Positions 1 to 10,197 of a DNA stretch of 64,000 nt are shown here, piece after piece. The DNA is from Rhynchopus euleeides (lineage: Eukaryota; Euglenozoa; Diplonemea; Diplonemida; Diplonemidae), in the NCBI GenBank assembly GCA_963210315.1, contig OY723280.1, positions 310,001 through 374,000 on the forward strand, in the 5' to 3' direction. How positions within the stretch are numbered: position 1 is the stretch's first letter; the number at the start of each line of letters is the position of its first letter. Under the pieces are notes generated by a model, which worked only from the letters and a program-made list of their open reading frames with translations, ran no database searches and had not been told where the DNA came from. Both the position numbers and the translations under genes were made by a program.

Positions 1-3000
1 GGGGGTAAAAGGAAAATAAGGGTGACAGGTTGCCTGCCCCCTGCAGTTGTGTGGATGTGAATATGGCATATGTCTGGGGAACTCCTCTTATAGAAGCGGG
101 GGAGGGGGGGGCCTGCATCTGCATGCATGTGTGCGTGCAGGGTATGCATTGGGGGGGGTGGAATAACGACAAGGGGTGGTTTTTGGGTGGCAAGCACTAG
201 GAGATATCGTGCGACCCGTCTGTAAGAAGCTTACTTCTGTTGTATGTTTTGCGCATCATGGGTGTGGGGGGCGGGGGGGGTGGGTGGTCATCATTTTATC
301 TCTTTGCCAATGCCCCCTTCCCCGTGGGGGGGTTGATCGGGACATTTTTTTTTTCGCGTGATGGTCTCTCACCCTTTTGACCAGACCCCCCTTGCGGAGG
401 AAACCCGGAACATTTGTTTTTTTTGGCATCGACGACCACAACCCTATTGAGATGACGTCGGCTGTGGCGTAACACACAGACCCCGTCACCCATCCCTCTT
501 GGACTGGATATGCGGGCACACCTGCACAGACAGACAAAGGGGGTGGGTTGTGTTGGAGGGCTATATACCCTCAAGTTCACTACTGCCGCCGTCTGCCTCC
601 ACCACCACCACCACCACCCCACCCCCGCGCACGAAAAATGAAATGGACAGACTGGAGTCTGATTTTCCTGAGATGAATGGAGGGAGATAATGTCGGTACG
701 GTACAATACAACGTTTGGTACCCATTTTTTTGTGTACCCTTTTGCCACGCGTTTGTGGGTGTCGAGAGGGGAGCGGGTGGAGGGGGAATGCAGTGGCGGT
801 TAAACATGGGGCCCAGTGGTTCCGGCCCGATGAGGGCTGGACTCTCTTGGCGAAAACCTTGGCTGACTGGGGAAAAGGCCACAGAGGGCGGGGCTCTGCT
901 AATCTGTGATGTGGAAGTGCTGTGGAGCTCCCTCTCGGACAGACACTCACCTCACATCCTCAGGGCAACTTGCCGACTATTTTTGCGAGCATTCGGAACC
1001 TACGAAGTAACACCATCACAGGTAACAGGTTCCTCTTCCCAAACCAATGCAACCGGATGGGGCAAGAGGAAGTGATGTTCTTCGAACGCCGAACACCTGA
1101 AGAAACCATGTGCCGGTGAACAATCCCAATGCGACCAAGGAATGACGAAGAGTGCGCAACACTCTTCATGTCTCCGATGATGCGCAAGCAAAAACCAGCA
1201 CGGAGGCAAGCGTTGGATCGCTCGGTGGAAACTTCATGTGTTGAAGGCACAACAACCCCTGCTCTTGGGGTTCTCTCAGTATTATTTTGCAGCTCGTCCC
1301 CCAGATTATTTGCCCCATCACCCACCACACCCTTCCCCTTCATCTGTTTTTTTCGTTCACTTTCTCTTTTCTTTCCATGTTTGTTTCGGGGGGACAGGTG
1401 GGGATGGGGAGGGATGGGTGGGTGGTTCTTCTTCGTTCGCATGCATTTTTTTTCTCTTCGCCCCTTCTTCTTCATTCGCGTATCCGCGAGGTACAACAGA
1501 TATGAGACACCCCAATGAAAAGGCCGGTGCCTCCCCTCAACACCTCCCGCCGAGACCCACCCACTCTGAAAAACAGCCACACTGGCAGGCGAGGTGCGTT
1601 GTGCGCATGAATGCTTGGGACTTCAGACTAGCCAAGACGGCACAACACGAGCTACCTTATGCCATAGCGAAGAGTGGAACAGGGTCATTTGTGGGAAGCT
1701 GGCGGAAAGCTCGAGGTCAAGGTTTGAGGTGACGCGACATGAAGCCGCACGGGGGCTGTTGGAGGGGGACAACATGTCATGTCGCAAACACACAACCGCA
1801 GGACGACAGAAGATCGGTTTGGGTCATACAGGCAAAAGGGGAGCTGCCGATGCATACTTTGTTGAACAGCACACCTTTATGTGCCTTCTGACGACCATGG
1901 GCAACTCTGCCCTCGAGTGGATAGGTGGATGCCCCACGTGTTTTGGCCGGTTTCCCCTTTCCCCTTTTCCCGGTTCGCGAGCTCACCACCCCCCCACCCA
2001 TAGTCATACACGTGAATCCTTTCGCGATGAAGTAGTGCCGAAGGCACCATCAGAGCATGGATCACCCCCTGATTTTGATGCAATCGGCACTGTGTAGATT
2101 TCAGGGTCACGCTTCGCCCTGCCACCCAGGCAATCGGCACAACAATCCACAACGATTTTTTTTGTGCCGTGCTCAGGTTTTCGCAACAGTGTGCCGTTTT
2201 TTCCCCCGTTTTTGGCACTTTACTTTTGAGTGTCGCCAATCCCAACCAGGCTTGGATCAGTCCCATTTTGAACGATATCTGGCCCGTGTCTCATAACAGT
2301 GGGCCAGTGAGAGGTGCGGCTGTTGATCGTTCGCCTGGCAACACACCGTGTCATTTTGGCTTCACCTCAAGAAATGATGTCGGGGTGGGGTGGGAGGAAG
2401 GGGGGGGGAGCGCTCGTGCAGAAAAACTTTAACGTCGGGGCCAAAAGACCACAGCAGTGTTTTTATTGCCTTTCTGCACACAGCGGGCCACACACACACT
2501 CACATGTGATAACATACACCCCCCCACCCAAAGCACCCCGCCCCCCCACCCCCTCCCTCCCTTGTTCGAATATTTCTTTCCGAGGGAGAGGTGGGGGGGG
2601 GGGGGGGGGGGGAAGGCCCGGTGTATGTGGAGAGATTTGAACTCATCTCGAGGGGCTGCACAGGTCGTTCTTCCTTGTTCTTCGCCGAAGCTCAACCCGG
2701 AAGAGGCAGGGCCCACGCACCACGGTGTCTGGGTCTGGGGGGCTGTATCGAAATCGTCCCAGATGTATTGGGCCACTTCACTGCTCTGTGGCACAGTGGG
2801 ACAAACCGTGTCACTTTTGCAACCGATTTTGCGAGGCACGCAGCTCCATCATTTGATGCAGCTCTCACCGAAGGACCCCATTTTCCAGACCTTCCCCAGG
2901 AGAGTGCCTCCCCCCCGGGATGCACCGTTCTGCTTTTAGTGTTCATCTTTTGCGCGCGCCCCTTCCGGGATTTTATTTTGTGTTCCGTGGGAGAACAACC

Positions 3001-4893
3001 CTACCCCCTTCGATGCCAACACCACACCATCCCCACACAGCGCTGGATATCTCATTGCGTCGGTGAAAAAGAAAGGGGAAACATATATTCGATGCCCCCC
3101 GCAGGGGGGGGCCATACAATTGCAAGGCAAAAAAAAACCAATGGGGAAAATGGGGATAGGGATGATGTATGAGGGCTCAGAACTGACAAGATTTTCGAAC
3201 AAAAAAATAGAATGCCACAAATGGGCGTCGGTTTTTTGGTTTTTTTTTTTGCGTGGGATGGCACACATTTGTCGTGTGTGCGCTATGTGTGGGGATGGGG
3301 CCAGGGCGGGGCGGGGCAGGGGGGCGGGGGATCGAATGGGAAGGCGGAATCATGTGCGAGAGCAGCTGCTCGGGACAACAGGGCCTGGGTCCAGCACTCC
3401 CATACACCCCCCACCCCCCCTCGTCTCTCCCTTCCCCTCTCCCCCCCGTTGGTGAACCGAAGGGCTCACAATTCTTCTTCGATCTTGGGGGGGGGGGGGG
3501 GGTAGGAGTCAGGAACTCGGGGTGCCCGAAGCACCAACCCCAGAATCACCTAAATACAGCGTCATGCGTGAACAGGCAGGGGAGTTGAAGGGTAGAAGAT
3601 GGCGGAGGGCAGCCCGGATGAGGCAACCTTCCAGCAAGGGGGCAAAAGGGGCAGGGGGAGCGGGGGTTTGGGGGGGGGGGGGGGGGGGCGGGGGGGTAAC
3701 AGTCCTGTCGAGAAGGGTGAAAATACAGAGGAGGAGGAGGAGGAGGAGGAGGAGGAGGAGGAGGAGGAGGAGGAGGAGGAGGAGGAGGAGGAGGAGGAGA
3801 GGTTTATAATTCAATTTTTTTTCACGAAGAAAACAAGATTTCATTCTTCCCCCCCCCCCCACCACCACTGTGGCAAGATCCTTGCTCGCGTGAAATACGC
3901 AGAGGATCATCCTACACGCAGAAGGGAGGGCGAGGGGGTGCGTGTGATGTGAGGGTGCGCTTCGAGTGTGCCCCCCCCTCCCCGAAGACCCAACAACCCC
4001 AAGGGATGCCAGTGGGAATGGCACGGCCTCAATTACGAAGCCTCTGGGGTTGAGGTGTGTTGACCTGTAGTGCGAACAGCCGAACAGCCCGGAAGTCTCA
4101 CACCCCCCCCCCCTGCCTCCTCCGGAGGGATCTGATGTGTGCCTGATGTCGCCACAGAGGAGGGGGGCACATGGAAGCAAAGGATGCACCACTCACCCCC
4201 CCCCCCCCGCCTCCCCTATCCTCCCCTCCTACCGTAGCTATATTTTGGCACGGGCCAGCCAAAAATAGCCGCGTGCGAAAATATTTACGGGCACGGTAAT
4301 ATCCGGCGGAGATGGCGGGGGAAGAGGGATGAATATCGTAGAATAGTAAAACTGGACTGATGAAGGCATCATTGCTTTCTGTAGGAATTTCTGCGGAAAA
4401 GAGACGGGGTGTTGTGTGTGGGGGGGTAGGGAAATAGAAAGGAGAAGGTACATCAAGGGGGGGAGGAAGGGGGGGGGGGATTAGATAGGCTATCTCAATG
4501 ACAGGGGGTGAGACAGATAAGATGCGGAGTAAAGGAGGGTGGGAGAGGAGAGGGGGAAGAGAGAGAGAGAGGGGGAGGGGGGGGGGGGGGGGAGGCGGTA
4601 TCTTCTGCAGATGGGACTCAGTAACCCCCCAGAAGAAACCGGCGCCCCCCCCCCCGTGCTCCCCCCTTTCTTCCCCTCTCAGGGGGGGGGGGTTCAGGGT
4701 TGTGCAGACGTTACGCTACGCGAGAGGAGAGAAGACAAAACGCCGTTCAACAACCCCAGCCATATTTATCCCAATTTTGAACGATTTTTGAGCGATTTTT
4801 CCCCTCTGTGGAGGGTACCCCCCCCCCCCTCAATTTCAATTGGACTGCCTTCATGCATGCAGGTGATTCATCTCGAACCCATCCCCCCTGCTC
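1..4893. other. Gene-poor low-complexity region
   Basis: No gene is supported here. Open frames are short, overlap on both strands and consist of Gly/Pro/Arg-rich low-complexity sequence caused by G and C homopolymers (for example near 2600, 3670 and 4580). A motif resembling the tail of the truncated LINE further right (GAACGATTTTTGAGCGAT) occurs near 4779-4797, so degraded retroposon DNA may be present. Weakly conserved or intron-rich exons could have been missed. Confidence 0.6.
3729..3801. repeat. (GAG)n microsatellite
   Basis: About 24 uninterrupted GAG triplets. They create spurious poly-Glu, poly-Arg and poly-Leu frames on the two strands. No flanking gene structure suggests that they are translated. 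Confidence 0.95.
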
Positions 4894-6678
4894 TCACTCA
4901 ACTGCAGGCGGGGTGTGCGGGAAGTAATACTTTGCAATGCACCACGTCGCGAACATCACGCAGATAACCGGGCGTGCCTGAAGGAGGGGGATGAAGAAAG
5001 CCGCAACATCACTCTCGTCCCAGGCCACGCCTGTGCAGTCCGAGTCCAGCGGGTTGTTCTCCGTCATAAACGCGATGGTTGCCAGCTCCAGGGGCTGGAG
5101 CAGCTGGGGAGGCAGCTTCTTCCACGACAGCACAGTCAGCAGCACGGTGATGACGGAGAAGTGGCACATCCGGTAGGTCGCATCCTGCAGGAGACGTGCC
5201 ACGGCGTAAAGGTTTGTCGCTGAGCAGGCCGAGGAGCAGAGGGGGTGCACCAAGAGGTTGAACACGGTGCCCAGCGCGTTCTGAGCCAGGAGCCCTGCTG
5301 TTGACGGGTCGCGAACCCCTGTCAGCGGGTCACCCAGGATCTGCGCCGAGTGGTAGTCAAACGGGACGGGGAGGCGGCGGAGGCACTGGAAGCAGACCGA
5401 GAGGATGTCGACAACCAGCCCGGGCTGGAGGAGGATGGATGTGGGCCCGATGAGGTTGAACAGCGCCTGGAACACCTCCACACGCAGCGCCGCAGAGCTG
5501 TTGGCGTCAGCCGCAAGGGCGACGAGCTGCGACACATCCCTGTCCTCCTCCTTGACGAACATGCCGCCCCGCTTCCGCTTGCACCGTGCAACCTCAAAGA
5601 GGGCCTTGCAGTACCCCACCTTAACCGTGTCGGAGTCAGCTGTATTCTTCGGCGAGATCAGCTCATAGAAGGGCTTCAGCGGGATGGAGAGCTCCAACGC
5701 CAGGGTCAGATTCACCCTCACCAGCAGGTCCCTGCAGGGGTCAAGGTAGGCCGTGTCAAACTCGAGGGCAGCGGAGTTGTCGATGTCAACGGCAACCTCC
5801 TCCTGCACGTCGAACCTGCTCAGGGGGTCCCGGATGCTGATGGTGCAGTGCGACCCATAGTAGTGGCTGGTGGTGTCGGTCGTCCAGGTGTTGGTTGTCC
5901 AGAGGCGGATGAGACCCACCTGCCTGTGGGGCACCTTCTGCAGGGCCTGCTTCCCGCCCTGCTTCGCACGGTTCCGCGCCACGGAGGAGTCGCGCGCAGG
6001 CGAGGAGGACGCGCCGCCACCACCCCCGACCCCCATAATGGACGCCAACGGCGCGGCATGCGGCGCCGATCCCGACGATGCAGACGAGGGCACCGTGGGA
6101 GATGGGTGCAGCATCGCCCCAACAGGCTCCGGGACATGCTGCGCTGATGAGGGTTGCGTCGGCAGCGGGTACCCCCTCTCCAGCTCCACCTCCAGCTGCC
6201 ACCGGATGGGGTCCCCCAATGCGTCGTTGGAGAAGGTGAACTCCCTGCTGCGGGTGCGGAAGGGGTCGGCGTGGGTCGGGAGGGACACCTTCCACTGCAC
6301 CGTCGCGCTGCTCGCCGGGATCTTCGCCTCGACGTCGAGGCCCCTCTCCCTCACGCTCTGGAAGTAGAACCGCTTCCAGCAGGGGGGGCGCACGCTCTGC
6401 GGCACCCGCCAGTCGTCCTTCCTGCACCGATAGAGGAACTGTTTCTTCCACATCTCCCTAAAGGCGACAATATCCCGCCAGCCTCTGCTGCACAGCTCAA
6501 CGGAACGGATGTCCGCCGCACCGAGGTAGGACAAGACATTCGCCTGCAGCTCCCAAGGCAGCGAGGGGGCAGGGCTGCTGCCAGCGGTCTCCTGGCACGG
6601 CTCACTCGGGCATGCTGTGGTGTGCGCCTCCTCAGGAACATCGGCATGGGAAGCCGTGTGGACGTGAATGGGCCCCAT
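4894..6678 (-). CDS. F-box protein with C-terminal helical repeat-like region
   Basis: A 594-residue protein starting at the ATG at 6678. The frame stays open to 7266, but the upstream part is low-complexity Pro/His/Ser sequence, so the internal ATG is preferred. Residues about 38-82 form an F-box (LPWELQANVLSYLGAADIRS, then CSRGW and MWKKQF), the element that docks substrate adaptors onto SKP1 in SCF ubiquitin ligases. A beta-rich segment with WKVSLPTH and FTFSNDALGDPIRWQLEVEL follows; a MATH/TRAF-like fold is possible but unproven. A Gly/Ala/Ser linker comes next, and the last 230 residues are Leu-rich and helical, armadillo-like in appearance. It is the most downstream gene of the co-oriented set. 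The F-box is confident; the substrate-binding half is inference. Confidence 0.75.
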   Translation of the reverse strand: MGPIHVHTASHADVPEEAHTTACPSEPCQETAGSSPAPSLPWELQANVLSYLGAADIRSVELCSRGWRDIVAFREMWKKQFLYRCRKDDWRVPQSVRPPCWKRFYFQSVRERGLDVEAKIPASSATVQWKVSLPTHADPFRTRSREFTFSNDALGDPIRWQLEVELERGYPLPTQPSSAQHVPEPVGAMLHPSPTVPSSASSGSAPHAAPLASIMGVGGGGGASSSPARDSSVARNRAKQGGKQALQKVPHRQVGLIRLWTTNTWTTDTTSHYYGSHCTISIRDPLSRFDVQEEVAVDIDNSAALEFDTAYLDPCRDLLVRVNLTLALELSIPLKPFYELISPKNTADSDTVKVGYCKALFEVARCKRKRGGMFVKEEDRDVSQLVALAADANSSAALRVEVFQALFNLIGPTSILLQPGLVVDILSVCFQCLRRLPVPFDYHSAQILGDPLTGVRDPSTAGLLAQNALGTVFNLLVHPLCSSACSATNLYAVARLLQDATYRMCHFSVITVLLTVLSWKKLPPQLLQPLELATIAFMTENNPLDSDCTGVAWDESDVAAFFIPLLQARPVICVMFATWCIAKYYFPHTPPAVE

Positions 6679-7330
6679 CGCGTCAGATCGCCCCTCCCTC
6701 TGCTGGCTACAGCACAGCACACACCCAATCAGAGGATTGTTGGAGTGGTGGTGGTGGCGCAGTGTGGGTGGCCCACGTGTAACAAGGAAACGGGTGTGGC
6801 GGGTCTGGGATGCCCCGGGCGTGGGTGTGGGTTGTGTGCGGTGGGAGGGAGGAGGGGGAGGGGAGGTGGCAAAAGTTGCGGGTTGCGGACAACTCGGAAT
6901 GCGGGTGTGTATGTCCCCACCTCCCCTCAGCGCCAAGCTCTCCTGCATGGGGGGGGTGGTAGTGGCGGTGGTGAAAGGGAATGCAAGGCAAACCACAGAC
7001 TCGACCCCTCCCCCTTCTCTCCTTTCACTCGCTCCGCAGGCCTGTGATCGGTGAAAGGGAATGCAAGGCAACAGTAGGATCTTGGTTCTGAGTGGGGGGG
7101 GGGGGGTGGGTATAACCCGCTTCATCGTTGGACACCTTCGACACGCAACGCAGTTGTCTGGGTGCCGGCTTCCCACAGCACAGCCAAAAACACCCCCCCC
7201 GATAACACATTCCCCTGCCACTCCCGGAGGGAAAAAGGGGCTAGCACAGTACGGCAGAGGCCACACAGGCTTGTGAAGAAATCAATGCGATACACCTCCA
7301 CCACCCCACCCCACCCCACCATTCCCTCCC
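6679..7330. other. Spacer between F-box and METTL16 genes
   Basis: Non-coding, with G/C tracts. It contains a 22-bp direct repeat (starting GGTGAAAGGGAATGCAAGG) at 6970-6991 and 7050-7071, an exact 80-bp offset, which marks a small local duplication. No promoter motif is recognised. Confidence 0.6.
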
Positions 7331-8710
7331 CTACCCACTGTCATAATCAGATGCGTATGGAGGCGTCGCACTCCCTTCGGAACAGGACGACACAACCTCC
7401 TCAGTGCCACCCCCACCTCCACTGGGGGGTGACGGGGGTGCTGCTCTGCTCAGCCCCTCGGTACGGCTGTCCCCTATGGGGGAGTGTCCCCCTTGCAGGT
7501 CGAGCCGTGCCGTCTCGACGCCCTGCGGTGTGCGTATCACCCTCCACGCCATGAGCCACCGTGTGGTGCTGCCGCGTGTGAACTCCGTGACGCGCAGCTC
7601 GACATCCCCCCGGTGGTGCACGCCGAACACCTGCCGCAGCTTCTTCAGCGACGCCTTCCGCCCCAGCATTGTGGTGTACCACGACACCACCCCAGGGGCG
7701 ACCCGCAGCGACTCCTCCAGGACCCGCAGGGTGAACCCAACCTCACCCCCGCACGTCGCGTTCTCCGAGTCGGTGAGGGCGCAGGTGGCCCCGCCACCCC
7801 CACCCCCACCCCGCTTGTCACCGGCATGCCGCCGGCGCTTCCCGGGGGGGGCTTCGCCCGCATCGCCGCCAGCATCACCTCCCCCCCCTCCACCGCCCCC
7901 GCCGGAATCCTCATAAAACGGCGGGTTGCACACCGTGAAGTCCAGAAGGGGTTTGCTGTGCGGGGCACCACCTCCTCCTGCTCCTCCACCACCTGTGCCC
8001 CCAACCCCGCTTTGAGACAATGCGTAGATGCGGCGGAGCGCTGGGAGCAGGATGCCCCCTGCAGCACAGGCGGGGGCGGAGGAGGAGGAGGAGGTGGTGG
8101 TGGCCTCACTCCCCCCGACTGCTGCTGCTGCCTGTGTTGCAGGGCAGGGGGGTGTTGACCCCTGCTCGTCTGCGGCATCAATGAGGTAGACCCGCCCCAG
8201 CAGGGTTGTGGGGTTTGCATCGACCAGGCTCTGCGCGTGTGTGAGGGAGTTGCGGTCCACCTCGCTGCCGAAGACCGTGCCGAAGCCGCATGCGGCGACA
8301 CCCAGGATGGGGTAGATGAGGGACGCGCCGGTGCCGATGTCCAGCCCCCGCACCGCGGAGGGGCAGAAGGGGGGCCGGTCGTGCTGTGCGTGGTGGGCCT
8401 TCAGCAGGGTGCAGACCCACTGCAGGTAGGCGAGCCTGTTGGGCAGTGCGGGGCAGAGGTTGTGCATCGGGAGGGTCCAGGCCACGCCGTACTGCAGCCG
8501 CAGCACCGCCGCCACCACGGCCCGGGAGGCGGCTTCATCGCGCAGATTGGCGGACCACGCCCCGCCCTTCCCGGAGTGGGTCAGGTGGGGCAGGCACTCC
8601 GGTGCCGCAGAGGCGATGGCGTCATAGCGGTACCACCCGTCACGCATGAAGGCACCCTCGCCTTCTCCCTCACCCCCACCACGACAGGCACTGCTGCCAG
8701 CGCTGGCCAT
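7331..8710 (-). CDS. METTL16: METTL16-type RNA N6-adenosine methyltransferase
   Basis: A 459-residue protein from the ATG at 8710, which sits in a good context (ACCATGG). The open frame continues upstream without homology. Landmarks in order: LPNRLAYLQW (about 89-98, matching the PNRLNYIHW block of METTL16), SAM-binding GLDIGTGASLIYPILG (122-137), catalytic NPPF (262-265), GGEVGFTLRVLEESL, WYTTMLGRKASLKKL and TEFTRGSTTRWLMAW. These are the family's diagnostic blocks. METTL16 methylates U6 snRNA and MAT2A-type hairpins; a U6 role is the safest inference here. Poly-Gly/Ser insertions lie before and just after NPPF, and the vertebrate C-terminal conserved region is not evident. The gene follows the mutase and precedes the F-box gene on the same strand. 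Confidence 0.92.
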   Translation of the reverse strand: MASAGSSACRGGGEGEGEGAFMRDGWYRYDAIASAAPECLPHLTHSGKGGAWSANLRDEAASRAVVAAVLRLQYGVAWTLPMHNLCPALPNRLAYLQWVCTLLKAHHAQHDRPPFCPSAVRGLDIGTGASLIYPILGVAACGFGTVFGSEVDRNSLTHAQSLVDANPTTLLGRVYLIDAADEQGSTPPCPATQAAAAVGGSEATTTSSSSSAPACAAGGILLPALRRIYALSQSGVGGTGGGGAGGGGAPHSKPLLDFTVCNPPFYEDSGGGGGGGGGDAGGDAGEAPPGKRRRHAGDKRGGGGGGGATCALTDSENATCGGEVGFTLRVLEESLRVAPGVVSWYTTMLGRKASLKKLRQVFGVHHRGDVELRVTEFTRGSTTRWLMAWRVIRTPQGVETARLDLQGGHSPIGDSRTEGLSRAAPPSPPSGGGGGTEEVVSSCSEGSATPPYASDYDSG

Positions 8711-10197
8711 GGTGGGGAACCTCCCTCCCCCCCGCTTGTGTAAACAAGCGGGATAAGGCGGGCGGTGTACAGTGTAAAGGTTGCTGTGTGGGAGGGGTGG
8801 GTGTGGGGTGAGGGGCGGAAAATCTTGGCTGCAAAGGGGAAAGGCGTCGTGAGGTGTGTAGAAGGGGGCGGTGGTGGGGCTGGGACCCTCCCCCGACACG
8901 GGAAAAAATATGGCACGAACCAACATGCCCTGCAGCATGTGCCCGGCACATGCTGCCCACAGCTCGTGCTGTTTTCGGAAGGTGGAGGGCACCCCACCCT
9001 CCCCTGCTCCAACCTATCTCCCATCCCCACCCCACCGGATCCCCACCGCCTCGAACAAGCCGTGAACAATTTCTTTGTTTTGGCGAGGTGTGCCAGGTCA
9101 AATCGTGGTTCATACTTTAATGTTAATGCGCATGTTGGTCTCCGGGGGAGGTTCTGCTTCTCAAGAAAGTATTGCACGCGACAATACAGGGAGGAGAAGA
9201 CCACGCGGTGAGAAGAGAAAGCGGGAGAGTTACCCACGTCGCCTCCTACGAGCGTTTTTTTCTTTTTTACGACGTGGTTTTTCTTTTAGCTGCGTTCAAC
9301 GGAAAAAAGACAGTTCCATTTTTTTTTTTTGGGGGGGGGGGGGGGCAAATTTTCTTACCGCTGGCCTGGCCCGCCCCCTCCCCTAGCAACGCGACACACC
9401 CCGTTCTCAGGTGCGGCATAGGAGGAGGGTTCGCACTCCGCCTGTTATCCCCCCTCCTCCTCCCCCCCCATAATAAGGCTACAGTGTGGCGGTGCGTCTT
9501 TTTCGTATATCATCCAGCCAGAAGCGGGTTCGGTATGCCACCGCACCCCTGCCTTCCCACACAGTGTTACCACATCTGGTCAATCCCTGGAAGAAGCCGC
9601 CGCTAAAAAAAATGGGGGCGTAAATAGAAGGAGAAGAGAGGGTTATGCCTGTTCTGAGAGCCCTGTGGTGTTTTCCGCTGTTTTGAGAGGCGATTCGGCG
9701 TCGAAGCCGGGCGGTTCTGAACACCGCTGAGGGCATCCCGGGTAGGACATGCATTTGAGAGCCGTATCCGAGCGAGAGGGGGGCAAATAATGTTGCCGCC
9801 CGCCTGGGTCGTACACAAGCAGATAAAGAGAAAGAAAATATACGGACAGGGGAGCTCATGCTTTAGACCCACAGGGGCTGCTGCTGCAAGCAGCAGCACG
9901 AGGCGGAAGAAGGACAAGGTGTGTGTGACCCCCCGAGGGGGGCACGCAGTGTCCTTACTTCGCACTCGCCACAGGGTCTGTCGCTGGGAGCCTTGGGTTG
10001 CTGTGGTTCACGCACAGTGGGATGCGCAGAAGTGCAGAAATGCAGTGGGGATGCGCGGGTGGGCCAGGCAGAGCTGGCGTGAGGGCCTGCAGTGCAGGTA
10101 AGAAGCAAGGGGGGTGTATCCGGCAGGGCCGGCAGAGACAGACAGAGGGGTACAGGGGCGGTGGGGCACATCATGAGTTACAAGGGCTGTCGCCACA
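8711..10197. other. Spacer between METTL16 and mutase genes
   Basis: No gene is recognised. The stretch has T and G homopolymers (9320-9346), a GCTGCTGCTGCAAGCAGCAGC palindrome-like run near 9878, and at about 9289-9312 a near copy, on the opposite strand, of the terminal motif CGTTGAACGCAGC that flanks the tyrosine-recombinase element at 42549-47180. Confidence 0.55.

Noticed and set aside
3509-4192. Minus-strand 227-codon frame with a poly-Leu run
   Set aside because: Driven by the GAG microsatellite; no homology on either side.
6679-7266. Longer N-terminus for the F-box protein
   Set aside because: The upstream in-frame part is Pro/His/Ser low-complexity sequence; the ATG at 6678 is directly followed by plausible protein and the F-box.
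8711-8992. Longer N-terminus for METTL16
   Set aside because: No similarity, and the ATG at 8710 has a good context and gives the expected family N-terminus.
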